Positions 34,622 to 43,341 of a stretch of 64,000 bases of DNA are shown here, one piece after another. The DNA is taken from contig JAGYJG010000001.1 in the NCBI GenBank assembly GCA_018402155.1, forward strand, positions 1,632,501-1,696,500, in the 5' to 3' direction. Within the stretch, counting starts at the first letter, position 1. Each line of letters begins with the position of its first letter. The notes under the pieces are model-generated. The model was not told the origin of the DNA and made no database searches. It worked only from the letters and a program-made list of their open reading frames with translations. The position numbers were made by a program, and so were the translations under genes. The DNA comes from Bacteroidia bacterium. Its GTDB lineage: Bacteria; Bacteroidota; Bacteroidia; NS11-12g; UBA9320.

Positions 34622-36667
34622 TTAATCCCAATTTAATCCTGCCAATAAATCATCAGAGACGTATTGTGCAAGGGTAACTTTCAACTTGTCATTTCGCTGC
34701 ATTTCTCTTTTTATAGCAAACTGTGCGTTATCATTTCGTGCCCAACTACGTCTTGCTACACCGTTATTTACGTCATAGTGTAGCATATTTTTTAGCCTAG
34801 CATCTGCTTCAGTACTTCCATCTAGTAGCATACCAAATCCTCCGTTCATCACTTCGCCCCATCCTACTCCTCCACCGTTGTGGATACTCACCCAAGTAGC
34901 TCCTCTAAAACTATCGCCTATTACATTGTGTATAGCCATATCTGCAGTATACTTACTGCCGTCATAAATATTACTAGTTTCGCGGTATGGTGAGTCTGTA
35001 CCGCTCACATCATGGTGGTCTCTACCTAGTATTATCCCTTGGCTTATTTTGCCTGCTGCAATAGCTTGATTAAACGCCTCGGCTATTTTAATTCTTCCTT
35101 CGCTATCGGCATACAGTATACGTGCCTGTGAACCTACCACCATTTTATTCTTTTCGGCCTCTTCTATCCAAGTAATATTGTCTGCCATTTGCTGTTGTAT
35201 TTCAGGCGGTGCGGTGGCTTGTATCTCTCGAAGTACGCGTGCGGCAATCTCATCGGTTATTCTCAAGTCCTCTGGTTTTCCACTTGCACAGACCCATCTG
35301 AACGGCCCGAACCCATAATCAAAACACATAGGCCCCAAAATGTCTTGCACATAGCTAGGATACTTAAAATCAATACCATTAGCGGCCATAATATCTGCTC
35401 CCGCTCTACTACTTTCTAGCAAAAACGCATTGCCATAATCAAAAAAATACGTTCCTTTGGCCGTATTCGCATCTACGGCTGCAGCGTGTCTTCGGAGGGA
35501 CTTGTATACCTCTTCTTTAAACTTTTCGGGTTCATTGGCCATCATTTCATTGCTTTCTTCGTAGCTTATTCCCGCGGGATAATAACCCCCAGCAAATGGA
35601 TTGTGCAGTGACGTTTGGTCACTACCTAAATGAATGAAAATATCTTCGTTTACAAAGCGCTCCCAAACGTCTATTACGTTTCCTACATAGGCTATACTCA
35701 CCACTTCTTTGTTTACTTGCGCTATTCTCACGCGGCTTACTAGTTGGTCTATGCCATCTATCAGCTCGTCTACCCAGCCTTGCTCGTGACGCTTGTGTGC
35801 GGCAGCAGGATTTATTTCTGCGCATAGTGTAATGCAGCCTGCAATATTGCCTGCTTTGGGCTGAGCACCACTCATACCACCTAATCCTGCAGTCAAAAAT
35901 ATTTTTCCAGCAGGCGTATCTCCTTTTTGTAGAATTTTTCTAAAAGCATTCATTACAGTGATGGTGGTACCGTGCACTATACCTTGCGGACCAATGTACA
36001 TAAAGCTACCAGCTGTCATTTGTCCATACTGCGTCACCCCTAGTGCGTTGTATCTTTCCCAGTCGTCTGGTTGCGAGTAGTTCGGTATCATCATACCGTT
36101 AGTTACCACTACGCGTGGAGCTTCTTTACTGCTAGGAAATAAACCCATAGGATGTCCGCTGTACAGGTGCAGTGTTTGCTCATCGGTCATTTCACTAAGA
36201 TATTTCATAGTTAGTAAGTACTGCGCCCAATTTTGAAAAACAGCACCATTACCGCCATAGGTAATTAGCTCCTCAGGATGCTGGGCCACAGCAGGATCAA
36301 GATTATTTTGAAGCATAAGCATTATACCAGCCGCTTGCCTACAATTTGCAGGATACTCATCTATAGGCCTAGCATATTGCGCATAGCTTGGCATAAACCG
36401 GTACATATAAATCCTGCCATAATTCTTTAGTTCTTGAGCAAATTCTGGTGCCAATTCGGCGTGCCATTCTTGTGGAAAATAGCGCAGAGCATTGCGCACA
36501 GCCAATTGTTTTTCCTCCTTGCTCAAAATATCTTTACGCTTTGGTGCATGATTAGCACTAGTAGACATGTGGATTCCACGAATATGCATTGCGTCTCTCT
36601 TTTCGGGAAGATGTACGGGGATACCTTGAGTTATAAGTTCCTTAAAATCTGCTTGTGATACATTCAT
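34622..36667 (-). CDS. hutU: Urocanate hydratase, long form
   Basis: Second enzyme of histidine degradation: urocanate to imidazolone propionate, using tightly bound NAD. At 681 residues it is longer than classical bacterial HutU (about 555) and belongs to the long type also known from animals. Landmarks: YGGNGAVFQNWAQYLLTMKYLSEM, YSGHPMGLFPS, TAGLGGMSGAQPKAG (dinucleotide loop), LGSDQTSLHNPFAGGYYP, and IILGRDHHDVSGTDSPYRETSNIYDGS plus a downstream WVSIHNGGGVGWGEVMNGGFGMLLDGS. It is preceded by TAACTTTGC 7 nt before ATG 36667, so the leader is very short. hutI is at 25 kb; the pathway is not in one operon. Confidence 0.95.
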   Translation of the reverse strand: MNVSQADFKELITQGIPVHLPEKRDAMHIRGIHMSTSANHAPKRKDILSKEEKQLAVRNALRYFPQEWHAELAPEFAQELKNYGRIYMYRFMPSYAQYARPIDEYPANCRQAAGIMLMLQNNLDPAVAQHPEELITYGGNGAVFQNWAQYLLTMKYLSEMTDEQTLHLYSGHPMGLFPSSKEAPRVVVTNGMMIPNYSQPDDWERYNALGVTQYGQMTAGSFMYIGPQGIVHGTTITVMNAFRKILQKGDTPAGKIFLTAGLGGMSGAQPKAGNIAGCITLCAEINPAAAHKRHEQGWVDELIDGIDQLVSRVRIAQVNKEVVSIAYVGNVIDVWERFVNEDIFIHLGSDQTSLHNPFAGGYYPAGISYEESNEMMANEPEKFKEEVYKSLRRHAAAVDANTAKGTYFFDYGNAFLLESSRAGADIMAANGIDFKYPSYVQDILGPMCFDYGFGPFRWVCASGKPEDLRITDEIAARVLREIQATAPPEIQQQMADNITWIEEAEKNKMVVGSQARILYADSEGRIKIAEAFNQAIAAGKISQGIILGRDHHDVSGTDSPYRETSNIYDGSKYTADMAIHNVIGDSFRGATWVSIHNGGGVGWGEVMNGGFGMLLDGSTEADARLKNMLHYDVNNGVARRSWARNDNAQFAIKREMQRNDKLKVTLAQYVSDDLLAGLNWD

Positions 36668-36674
36668 TGATTAT

Positions 36675-36683
36675 GCAAAGTTA
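36675..36683 (-). promoter_or_regulatory. -7-type box TAACTTTGC before hutU
   Basis: An exact TAnnTTTGC match, 7 nt before ATG 36667. Confidence 0.55.
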
Positions 36684-37001
36684 AATGGTTTAATTACAAC
36701 ACGAGATATGTGAAAAAGATTGAGAGCCTTTTTGATTTCTACTTTTTAACTTCTGAATCAGGAGAGTAGACTGAACCCTCCTAATAAGCTTTCGTGGCAA
36801 ATCCTACACTTTTTATCATTCCAGTTTTATGATCAAGTAGAAACAAGCAAGTAGATGTTTTAAAACGTACAAAGCGCGCTTCTCAAATTTAATATTCATA
36901 CGGTTCATCGCTATTTCTCTCGATTTCCAAAAGTAACAAACCGTTTTACCTTGTTTCAAAACATCTTTATCGAGATTTTATATTGGTAATGATGTAGTGC
37001 G
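36684..37001. other. Intergenic region between hutU and ABC genes
   Basis: About 320 bp of AT-rich divergent spacer. Between the two promoter boxes (36675-36683 and 37002-37010) I see no ORF or RNA. A 10 bp palindrome GTTTTAAAAC (36857-36866) and a weak GGAG/CTCC hairpin are the only structures; neither is convincing. Confidence 0.5.
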
Positions 37002-37010
37002 TAACTTCGC
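37002..37010 (+). promoter_or_regulatory. -7-like box TAACTTCGC before ABC operon
   Basis: A TAnnTTCGC variant ending 6 nt before ATG 37017. Confidence 0.45.
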
Positions 37011-37016
37011 GGTTTT

Positions 37017-37919
37017 ATGAGTATTCTTCAAATACAAGGTGTATCTAAGCACTACGCTAATCATACAGCACTCAATAAGGTGAGTTTTGACGTCCCCAGA
37101 GGCACTATTTTTGGTCTATTGGGGCCAAATGGTGCGGGAAAAACCTCCCTCATCCGCATCATTAACCAAATAACTGCACCAGATGAAGGTCAAATTTTGT
37201 TTGACAATGAAGTACTCAACAAAACCCACATCAAACGCATAGGATACCTGCCCGAAGAAAGAGGATTATATAAAAAAATGAGTGTTTATGACCAGCTAAT
37301 TTACTTTGCCAAACTGCGCGGCATGAAAACAGAAGAGGCTAAAGTAACTATCAATAAATGGCTAAAAAAATTTGAAGCAAGTACGTGGAAGAACAAAAAA
37401 ATTGAGGAATTGAGCAAAGGCATGCAGCAAAAAATTCAGTTTATCGTAACCGTTATGCACCGTCCGGATTTCATAATATTGGATGAGCCCTTTTCTGGTT
37501 TCGATCCCAAAAATACTCAACTAATAAAAGACGAGATAGAACAATTGAAGTACAATGGAGCTAGCATAATGCTAAGCACACACCGTATGGAAAACGTAGA
37601 AGCCATTTGTGACGAAGTAGTACTCATCAACAAGGCAAAAGTAGTAACCAAAGGAAGTGTAATGAACGTGCGCAAGAGTTTGAAGGATAACACCTATAGC
37701 ATAACCTATACAGGCAATCTCAGAACCAATAGTTTAGAAGGTATCACTGTGAAAAAACAAGACCAAAAAGATGGCAATACTACTTTAGTTTTTACCTATC
37801 AGGACAAACCCAATCTAAACATTTTTGACAAACCGGAATTGCACATCTCAGAATACCGAGAAGTAATCCCTAGTATGCAAGAAGTATTTTTAACCCTTAC
37901 GGATAGCACTAATGAATAA
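37017..37919 (+). CDS. ABC transporter ATP-binding protein (exporter, NatA-like)
   Basis: 300 residues. Walker A is GPNGAGKTS (36-44), the signature is ELSKGMQQK (about 133-141), Walker B is FIILDEPFSGFDP (about 154-166), followed by the switch His in STHR. The last 75 residues form the DUF4162-type C-terminal extension common in ATPases paired with NatB-like permeases. It lies directly upstream of the permease gene and overlaps it by 8 bp (ATG 37912), so the two form an exporter. The substrate is unknown; family members export Na+, drugs or lipids. Confidence 0.92.
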   Translation: MSILQIQGVSKHYANHTALNKVSFDVPRGTIFGLLGPNGAGKTSLIRIINQITAPDEGQILFDNEVLNKTHIKRIGYLPEERGLYKKMSVYDQLIYFAKLRGMKTEEAKVTINKWLKKFEASTWKNKKIEELSKGMQQKIQFIVTVMHRPDFIILDEPFSGFDPKNTQLIKDEIEQLKYNGASIMLSTHRMENVEAICDEVVLINKAKVVTKGSVMNVRKSLKDNTYSITYTGNLRTNSLEGITVKKQDQKDGNTTLVFTYQDKPNLNIFDKPELHISEYREVIPSMQEVFLTLTDSTNE

Positions 37920-39222
37920 TATAGGTATAGTTACTGCAAGAGAATACCTCACACGGGTACGAAAAAAAAGCTTCATACTAATGACGCTACTTACTCCGTT
38001 ACTTATTGCAAGTTTTTATGGCATCATTATATGGGTGAGTATAGGCCAAAGTGCCACTAGCGAAAATCAAACTATTGCCGTAGTAGACCACTCCGGAGTT
38101 TTTATAAATCAACTAGAAAACCCCGACAACCTCACGTTCATTTACACAGATTACTTTACCCCAGAAAACCTACTAGAAAGTGACTCTGTAGACGCAATAA
38201 TTGGAATAAGCAAAGACTTCACTATAGACCAGCCACTTAGACTCACCTACAAGAGTATGAGCAGCTTGAGTGTGAACAATACTGGCAAAATAGAAGGCGC
38301 TTTTGGTGAGGTTATACGTGACAAGAAACTCACCAAACTGGGTATACAACAACTATCCATAGATAGTTTGCGGAGTGCTGTAACCATAAGTCAATTCAAA
38401 GTTGAAAAGGATGGAAGCTCCACTAGTAGTAATTTAGGCATTAACACTGCACTAGGTATGGCACTAGCGCTGATGATTTATTTCTTTATCTTTTTATACG
38501 GTGTACAAGTAATGAAAGGTGTGATAGAAGAAAAAACAAACCGTATTGTGGAACTCATTATCAGCACTGTTAAACCTTTTCAACTGATGATGGGTAAGGT
38601 GCTAGGTATAGCATTGGTAGGACTCACACAACTCACTATATGGGTAGTACTCACTGCCCTACTGTTAGGCATTATAGGTCTTGTAGTAGGTTTATCTGTG
38701 AACGAAATACAAGACTTGAAAACCCTAAGTAATAATCCTACGCTAGCAAATGTAGATGTGGACCAACTGCAATTTGTATCTGATTTTTTGGCGCTACCTT
38801 TAGGTAAAATAATTAGCATTTTTTTATACTACTTTATAGGTGGATACTTATTTTATGGAGCGTTATTTGCTGCCATTGGTAGCGCTGTAGATAGTGAAAC
38901 AGATACGCAACAGTTTATGCTCCCCATAACACTGCCGTTGGTATTTTCCATTGCAATTTCGTTTTCTGTAGTAATGGGAGATCCAAATGGCACGCTGGCT
39001 ACTTGGATGAGCATCATACCACTTACATCTCCTGTCAGTATGATGGTGCGTTTGCCTTTTGGCCCTCCCACTTGGCAAATACTTCTTTCTATGGGCACTT
39101 TATTGCTGAGCATATTAGGAGCTATCTGGTTGGCAGGTAAAATATACCGTACAGGCATATTGATGTATGGCAAAAAAGTCGGTTATAAAGAGCTTGGCAA
39201 ATGGTTATTTTACAAAAATTAG
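37912..39222 (+). CDS. ABC exporter permease (NatB/YhaP-like)
   Basis: 436 residues. An N-terminal helix (about 20-42, FILMTLLTPLLIASFYGIIIWVS) is followed by a soluble extracytoplasmic domain of about 140 residues and six or so C-terminal helices. The cytoplasmic-loop motif MKGVIEEKTNRIVELIISTVKPFQLMMGKVLG is the hallmark of ABC-2-type permeases of the NatB group. It is translationally coupled to the ATPase gene (8 bp overlap). The function is export of an unknown substrate. The next gene begins 16 bp later, so the WD40 gene may be transcribed with the operon, though it has its own -7-like box inside the permease 3' end. Confidence 0.9.
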   Translation: MNNIGIVTAREYLTRVRKKSFILMTLLTPLLIASFYGIIIWVSIGQSATSENQTIAVVDHSGVFINQLENPDNLTFIYTDYFTPENLLESDSVDAIIGISKDFTIDQPLRLTYKSMSSLSVNNTGKIEGAFGEVIRDKKLTKLGIQQLSIDSLRSAVTISQFKVEKDGSSTSSNLGINTALGMALALMIYFFIFLYGVQVMKGVIEEKTNRIVELIISTVKPFQLMMGKVLGIALVGLTQLTIWVVLTALLLGIIGLVVGLSVNEIQDLKTLSNNPTLANVDVDQLQFVSDFLALPLGKIISIFLYYFIGGYLFYGALFAAIGSAVDSETDTQQFMLPITLPLVFSIAISFSVVMGDPNGTLATWMSIIPLTSPVSMMVRLPFGPPTWQILLSMGTLLLSILGAIWLAGKIYRTGILMYGKKVGYKELGKWLFYKN

Positions 39223-39231
39223 TATCTTAGC
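39223..39231 (+). promoter_or_regulatory. -7-like box TATCTTAGC before WD40 gene
   Basis: A TAnnTTAGC variant ending 7 nt before ATG 39239; it overlaps the last base of the permease stop region. Moderate to weak. Confidence 0.3.
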
Positions 39232-39238
39232 AAACTTT

Positions 39239-40417
39239 ATGCGCCACCTTGTTCACACACTCATATTTTTTGGTTTCTCGGTTTATGCACAAGTAGACAG
39301 TTTCCCGTATTTTGCCAATCATACCGATGATATCACAACAATAATATTTTCACCTACAAGCCACTATGTGGTAACTGGTAGCTGGGACCAAACCATTGTA
39401 ATACAAAAAAACGATAGTGTAGGCTCCGTAGCCCAACGCATAGAGGGGTACAAAGGAGCAGTAAACAGTATTGCATTTAGTAGAGACGGCTACAGAATGA
39501 TAGCCGGTGGTCAAGATGGTAATTTAAATTTCTATGAATTCAACGACTCGTTTTTTCAAGTAGCGACCCTAGACACCTCTCTTACTATAGCTCAAGGCCA
39601 AATCAATAGATTAATTTTTGGTCCAGGTATGCGAACTGTATTTAGTGCAGGCTATGACGGCCGATTTTTGACCTACGACCTAGCCAAAGAAAAGGTAATA
39701 CCCCTCAACGGAAAACACCCCATAAGTGCTGCTGCAGTAGCAATTGATAGAATGAGTTACTTTATAGCAAATGAGGAAAGTGCTGACATTAACCAGTTTG
39801 ATATTTTTGGAAAAACAATTAATACTTTTTCAGGCCACACCAGCGATATCACTGACCTTATGGTAACCGTAGACAGAAAATATCTCATCTCAAGTTCCAA
39901 AGATAAAACGGTACGAATTTGGGATATAGCTAACGCCAAAGAGGAAACAAAATTTGAAGAACACAACTGGGAGGTAACCGACATAGATATGGATCCCTTC
40001 GGCCAATTTTTGGTCACTGGAGGGTTAGATGGTAAAGTAAATTTATACAGCATAAAAGAGCGGAAAAAACTAAAAACTATCATACTACAAAATCACAAAA
40101 TAAATGCTGTAGCCCTATCTCCGGACAATACAAGCATTGCAGCCGCTGCCCAACCCAACGGTGAAACAAATACTGCAGGCTACTTTATACTTCCCACAAA
40201 TCTAGCAGCACGTAAAGTATCATCCCCACCTCGTTTTGTGGTAAAAAAAACAAAAGAAGCGACAAACAAAATAGAGACGAAAAATTACAAAATTGAACAA
40301 TCAACCGAAACACGTGGCCCTGCATACAACACACCACAAAAAAAACATTTCAAACCAAAAAAAGATGAACGGATAATAGAAAAAACAGAACAAATAGAGG
40401 TCCGTATAGAAAACTAA
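39239..40417 (+). CDS. Exported WD40-repeat protein with charged tail
   Basis: 392 residues from ATG 39239 (MRHLVHTLIFFGFSVYAQ, signal peptide with AQ cleavage site). A longer reading frame from 39167 overlaps the permease and is rejected. About six WD40 repeats follow, e.g. HTDDITTIIFSPTSHYVVTGSWDQTIVI, YKGAVNSIAFSRDGYRMIAGGQDGNLNFYE, GHTSDITDLMVTVDRKYLISSSKDKTVRIWD and HNWEVTDIDMDPFGQFLVTGGLDGKVNLYS, forming a beta-propeller. The last about 65 residues are Lys/Glu/Asn-rich and look disordered. It may be a periplasmic binding scaffold. The association with the ABC exporter is positional only. Confidence 0.82.
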   Translation: MRHLVHTLIFFGFSVYAQVDSFPYFANHTDDITTIIFSPTSHYVVTGSWDQTIVIQKNDSVGSVAQRIEGYKGAVNSIAFSRDGYRMIAGGQDGNLNFYEFNDSFFQVATLDTSLTIAQGQINRLIFGPGMRTVFSAGYDGRFLTYDLAKEKVIPLNGKHPISAAAVAIDRMSYFIANEESADINQFDIFGKTINTFSGHTSDITDLMVTVDRKYLISSSKDKTVRIWDIANAKEETKFEEHNWEVTDIDMDPFGQFLVTGGLDGKVNLYSIKERKKLKTIILQNHKINAVALSPDNTSIAAAAQPNGETNTAGYFILPTNLAARKVSSPPRFVVKKTKEATNKIETKNYKIEQSTETRGPAYNTPQKKHFKPKKDERIIEKTEQIEVRIEN

Positions 40418-40434
40418 AACACATATATAACTCC

Positions 40435-40854
40435 ATGAATAAAATAGTACTAAATAGCAATAAAGCGCCAGAACCGGTAGGCGCATACCCACATGCACGA
40501 AAAGTTGGCAATCTATTGTTTCTAAGTGGCGTAGGACCACGAGAACGAGGTACAAAAAAAATACCAGGTGTAGAACTGAACCAAGATGGAACAATTGCTA
40601 GCTACAATATAGAAGCACAATGCCACTCGGTATTTAATAACATCAAAAACATACTTGAAGATGCAGGAAGCAGTTGGGCCAATATTGTGGATGTCACCGT
40701 TTTTCTTACCAATATGAAAGATGATTTTAAAACTTATAATAGACTTTATGCAGAATATTTCAAGGAGAACCAGCCTTGCAGAACTACCCTAGAAATAAAC
40801 TGCCTTCCTACCCCTATAGCCATAGAATTAAAGGTGATAGCCACCATAACGTGA
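40435..40854 (+). CDS. RidA/YjgF-family protein, possible 2-aminomuconate deaminase
   Basis: 139 residues, one YjgF/RidA domain. Typical RidA hydrolyses reactive enamines/imines. The features GAYPHARKVGNLLFLSGVGPRERG, a GV-V/I-L-N-x-DG strand, and CRTTLEINCLPTPIAIELKVIATI resemble, from memory, the 2-aminomuconate deaminase branch (AmnD-like) more than standard RidA, which has a conserved Arg in RxTVxV. Together with the ALDH at 6.2 kb, this would suit the kynurenine-to-oxocrotonate branch. The branch assignment is an inference. It sits 17 bp after the WD40 gene and converges on dapA. Confidence 0.8.
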   Translation: MNKIVLNSNKAPEPVGAYPHARKVGNLLFLSGVGPRERGTKKIPGVELNQDGTIASYNIEAQCHSVFNNIKNILEDAGSSWANIVDVTVFLTNMKDDFKTYNRLYAEYFKENQPCRTTLEINCLPTPIAIELKVIATIT

Positions 40855-40961
40855 TGTTCAGCTAACACTTATGGACTACACCGCAAGAAAAAACAAAGAG
40901 CTTTCGTGGTAGACGCTTTTTCAGTGGAACAATAAATTGCATTCGTACACCTCTGTCGCTT

Positions 40962-40995
40962 AAAAATTGCGAGGCAAAGAAAAGTGCTGCAATTT
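40962..40995 (-). terminator. Possible terminator after dapA
   Basis: On the minus strand AAATTGC (40995-40989) can pair with GCAATTT (40970-40964), followed by a run of T (to 40962). The stem is AT-rich and the loop about 18 nt, so it is weak. Confidence 0.3.
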
Positions 40996-41029
40996 GATTA
41001 AATATAGTTACATAACCACAAAACAAATC

Positions 41030-41917
41030 TCAATTTCTCAAGGTACTTGCTGCCAAAAAGGCTGCATCTAGTGCGTGCTCAGTTTCTGGATTTACGGGTA
41101 CAACTGGAAGCCTAAAGTGATTTCCACAAATGCCCATTTTAGCAAGTATGTATTTTATACCACCCGGATTCCCATCCAAGAAAATAGCCTTCATCATAGG
41201 CAATAGAGCATATTGTATGCGACGAGCATTTTCCATATCGCCAGCCAGCGCATAGTTTACCAAATGACTAAATTCTTTTGGATAAGCGTTTCCTATAACC
41301 GAGATAACGCCACGCATACCTGCAGCTATATAGGGCAAGGTATAATTATCATCTCCGCTTATTACTCCAAAATCTTGTGACGTTTTAGCAATGACATCCA
41401 TACAGATATCGAGCGATCCGCTAGCTTCTTTGGTTGCAACAAGATTGGGCAATTGAGCTATACGCAGCGTAGTAGCAGCACTCACCACTGAGCCTGTTCT
41501 GCCGGGTACGTTATACATAATTATAGGCCGTGGAGTAGCCTCACTTATAGCCTTATAGTGCTGGTATATTCCTTCTTGGCTTGGTTTATTGTAATAAGGG
41601 CTTACACTAAGTATGCCATCCACGCCATTTAAATTCTCATTTTTTAGCCGCTTTACTACTGCACTGGTATCATTGCCACCTATGCCAAAAACTATGGGAA
41701 GTCTACCTGCATTTACAGCTACTACATTTGCAAGTATTTGCTGTTGCTCTTCTTGGCTGATGGTAGGATTTTCTCCGGTGGTTCCCATCACTACAAGATA
41801 GTTTACCCCACCTTGTATAAGGTGGTTTGTAAGTTTCTCTAGGCCAATAAAGTCGATGGTTTGATCAGGATTGAAAGGAGTAACCATGGCAATACCTAGT
41901 CCGCTAAATTTTTCCAT
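41030..41917 (-). CDS. dapA: 4-hydroxy-tetrahydrodipicolinate synthase
   Basis: Condenses pyruvate with aspartate semialdehyde in lysine/meso-DAP synthesis. The 295 residues are normal for this TIM-barrel. The Schiff-base lysine is in VATKEASGS (about K164), the proton-relay Tyr in IMYNVPGRTG (about Y136), and VMGTTGENPT is the phosphate/substrate loop. The ATG shares one base with the stop of the upstream DUF6913 gene (TAATG), so the two are translationally coupled. The cluster order ligA - exonuclease - DUF6913 - dapA is compact, with gaps of -4, 33 and -1 bp. Confidence 0.96.
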   Translation of the reverse strand: MEKFSGLGIAMVTPFNPDQTIDFIGLEKLTNHLIQGGVNYLVVMGTTGENPTISQEEQQQILANVVAVNAGRLPIVFGIGGNDTSAVVKRLKNENLNGVDGILSVSPYYNKPSQEGIYQHYKAISEATPRPIIMYNVPGRTGSVVSAATTLRIAQLPNLVATKEASGSLDICMDVIAKTSQDFGVISGDDNYTLPYIAAGMRGVISVIGNAYPKEFSHLVNYALAGDMENARRIQYALLPMMKAIFLDGNPGGIKYILAKMGICGNHFRLPVVPVNPETEHALDAAFLAASTLRN

Positions 41918-42429
41918 TATTTGATGTATCTTATTATATCGTTAAACAATTCTTCATACGTTTTGGCACGACTTTTTACCATAAAATCTTGGGCAAAGGA
42001 ATAGTTTTCAAAATATTTACCAACACGAGTTTTAGAAACGGAGAAGGTAGAAATGGCTTGCAGCTCATTGCGGCCCTCAAGATCCATATTTATGAGGTAG
42101 TCAAAATCTTGAGCAACAAAATTTTCAACTACCTTTTTTTTGGGTAGTTTCCAAAAATTTAGGTCTTTAATACAAAAGAATCCTTCTTTTTTGGAGCTTA
42201 CGAAACCGGTTTGATCTTTGTTTTCTACAAACCCAAGTGTCCTCACTTTTATGCCTGTCGCCTCAAAATAGTGCGTTACAGAATTAATTTGCTGCGGAGA
42301 TGTCTTGATAGCATTATACACCACGCCAACTTCTCTTACCTGGTTCAATGGTTTTAAAGTCTCAGCTTTGTGATTTTGCTTGTAATTAGCAAGACTTTTT
42401 CTTCCTATATATATTTGAAAATTTGCCAA
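41917..42429 (-). CDS. DUF6913-type protein upstream of dapA
   Basis: 170 residues of unknown function, recognisable from its typical position beside dapA in Bacteroidota (DUF6913, from memory). It starts with TTG at 42429 (reading LANFQIYIGRKSLANYKQNHKAE as MANFQIYIG). TAACTTTGC lies just 3 nt upstream, supporting this start over an internal one. No catalytic motif, signal peptide or membrane helix is evident. The segment WKLPKKKVVENFVAQDFDYLINMDLEGRNELQAISTFSVSKTRVG is the most conserved-looking. Its coupling to dapA suggests a linked but unknown role. Confidence 0.7.
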   Translation of the reverse strand: MANFQIYIGRKSLANYKQNHKAETLKPLNQVREVGVVYNAIKTSPQQINSVTHYFEATGIKVRTLGFVENKDQTGFVSSKKEGFFCIKDLNFWKLPKKKVVENFVAQDFDYLINMDLEGRNELQAISTFSVSKTRVGKYFENYSFAQDFMVKSRAKTYEELFNDIIRYIK

Positions 42430-42432
42430 AGC

Positions 42433-42441
42433 GCAAAGTTA
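42433..42441 (-). promoter_or_regulatory. -7-type box TAACTTTGC before DUF6913 gene
   Basis: An exact TAnnTTTGC match ending 3 nt before TTG 42429. A second TAACTTTG (42445-42452) lies right behind it as a tandem repeat. It implies a leaderless mRNA from a promoter inside the ligA operon. Confidence 0.5.
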
Positions 42442-42462
42442 GGACAAAGTTAGTAGATTGAG

Positions 42463-43341
42463 TTATTCGAAAAGATTCATGAATTCTTGCTCAGACAATA
42501 TTTCAATCTTATGACCCACCAAAGAAAGTTGTTCCGCTTTTTTTTGTTTAGCGCTTCGACCGTCTGCCCCAAAAATCTTAAAGTCTTGTTGCCCTACAAT
42601 TAAAAAAGATGTCCTCATATTTAATGTCTTTCCAATAATTCCTCCAATATTGACAACCAATTGTTGAGCTGATTTTCGTGGCATTGAGACAAGAGTTCCT
42701 GTAAAAATGATTTCTTTTTTAAAAAACATATGACTCTCATCAATGAATCCTTCCTCAGGTTTTATATCATAAACCTGTCTTTGTGACCTCACACGTTTCC
42801 CAAATAAATGACTTTCCTTAATGGAATGTCTCAGTGTTTCTTCGTCAATTTTTGCTATTAACTTATCTAGTAAATACCTAGTAGCTTTACAATCTTCCAG
42901 AGCATCGTGATGTTTAAACTTAATACCAAAATAATCAGCTAGATAATCTAAACTGTAGGAAGGAAGATTCTGAAAAATACTCTTGGATAGCTGATACGTG
43001 CACAAGTATTTGAATTCGGGGATTTCTATATTGTACAATTGCAATGTCCTATTCAATACACTTATATCAAACGCTGCGTTGTGTGCAACTAAAACTTGTC
43101 CTTGGATCAAATGCTTAATCTCATTCCAAATAACATCAAACTCAGGCTCTGATTCTACATCTTTCGGTCTTATTCCGTGAATCATCATATTCATATTATC
43201 AAAATCAGGAAAACAACTTGGTTTGATCAATCGAGAATAAGTAGAATCCAGACGACCATCAACTATCCTTATTATTCCTATCGAACAAGCAGAGGCTCTT
43301 TTACGGGTAGCTGTCTCAAAATCTAGAATTGTACAATTCAT
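42463..43341 (-). CDS. DEDDh exonuclease with C-terminal BRCT domain
   Basis: 292 residues. An N-terminal 3'-5' exonuclease domain of the DnaQ/epsilon type carries Asp7 and Glu9 (LDFETATRKRA), VLVAHNAAFDISVL and KHHDALEDCKATRYLL (ExoIII, with H and D). A C-terminal BRCT domain (about 215-292, IFTGTLVSMPRKSAQQLVVNIGGIIGKTLNMRTSFLIVGQQDF) resembles that of LigA. It starts within the last codons of ligA (ATGA overlap), so the two proteins are made together. It likely trims 3' ends in repair or replication, perhaps recruited through its BRCT domain. The polymerase III epsilon subunit proper is an alternative, but the BRCT fusion differs from it. Confidence 0.85.
   Translation of the reverse strand: MNCTILDFETATRKRASACSIGIIRIVDGRLDSTYSRLIKPSCFPDFDNMNMMIHGIRPKDVESEPEFDVIWNEIKHLIQGQVLVAHNAAFDISVLNRTLQLYNIEIPEFKYLCTYQLSKSIFQNLPSYSLDYLADYFGIKFKHHDALEDCKATRYLLDKLIAKIDEETLRHSIKESHLFGKRVRSQRQVYDIKPEEGFIDESHMFFKKEIIFTGTLVSMPRKSAQQLVVNIGGIIGKTLNMRTSFLIVGQQDFKIFGADGRSAKQKKAEQLSLVGHKIEILSEQEFMNLFE

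Noticed and set aside
36788-40925. Shared 11-mer AGCTTTCGTGG in two intergenic regions (near 36790 and 40911)
   Set aside because: Similarity does not extend beyond 11 bases; probably chance.
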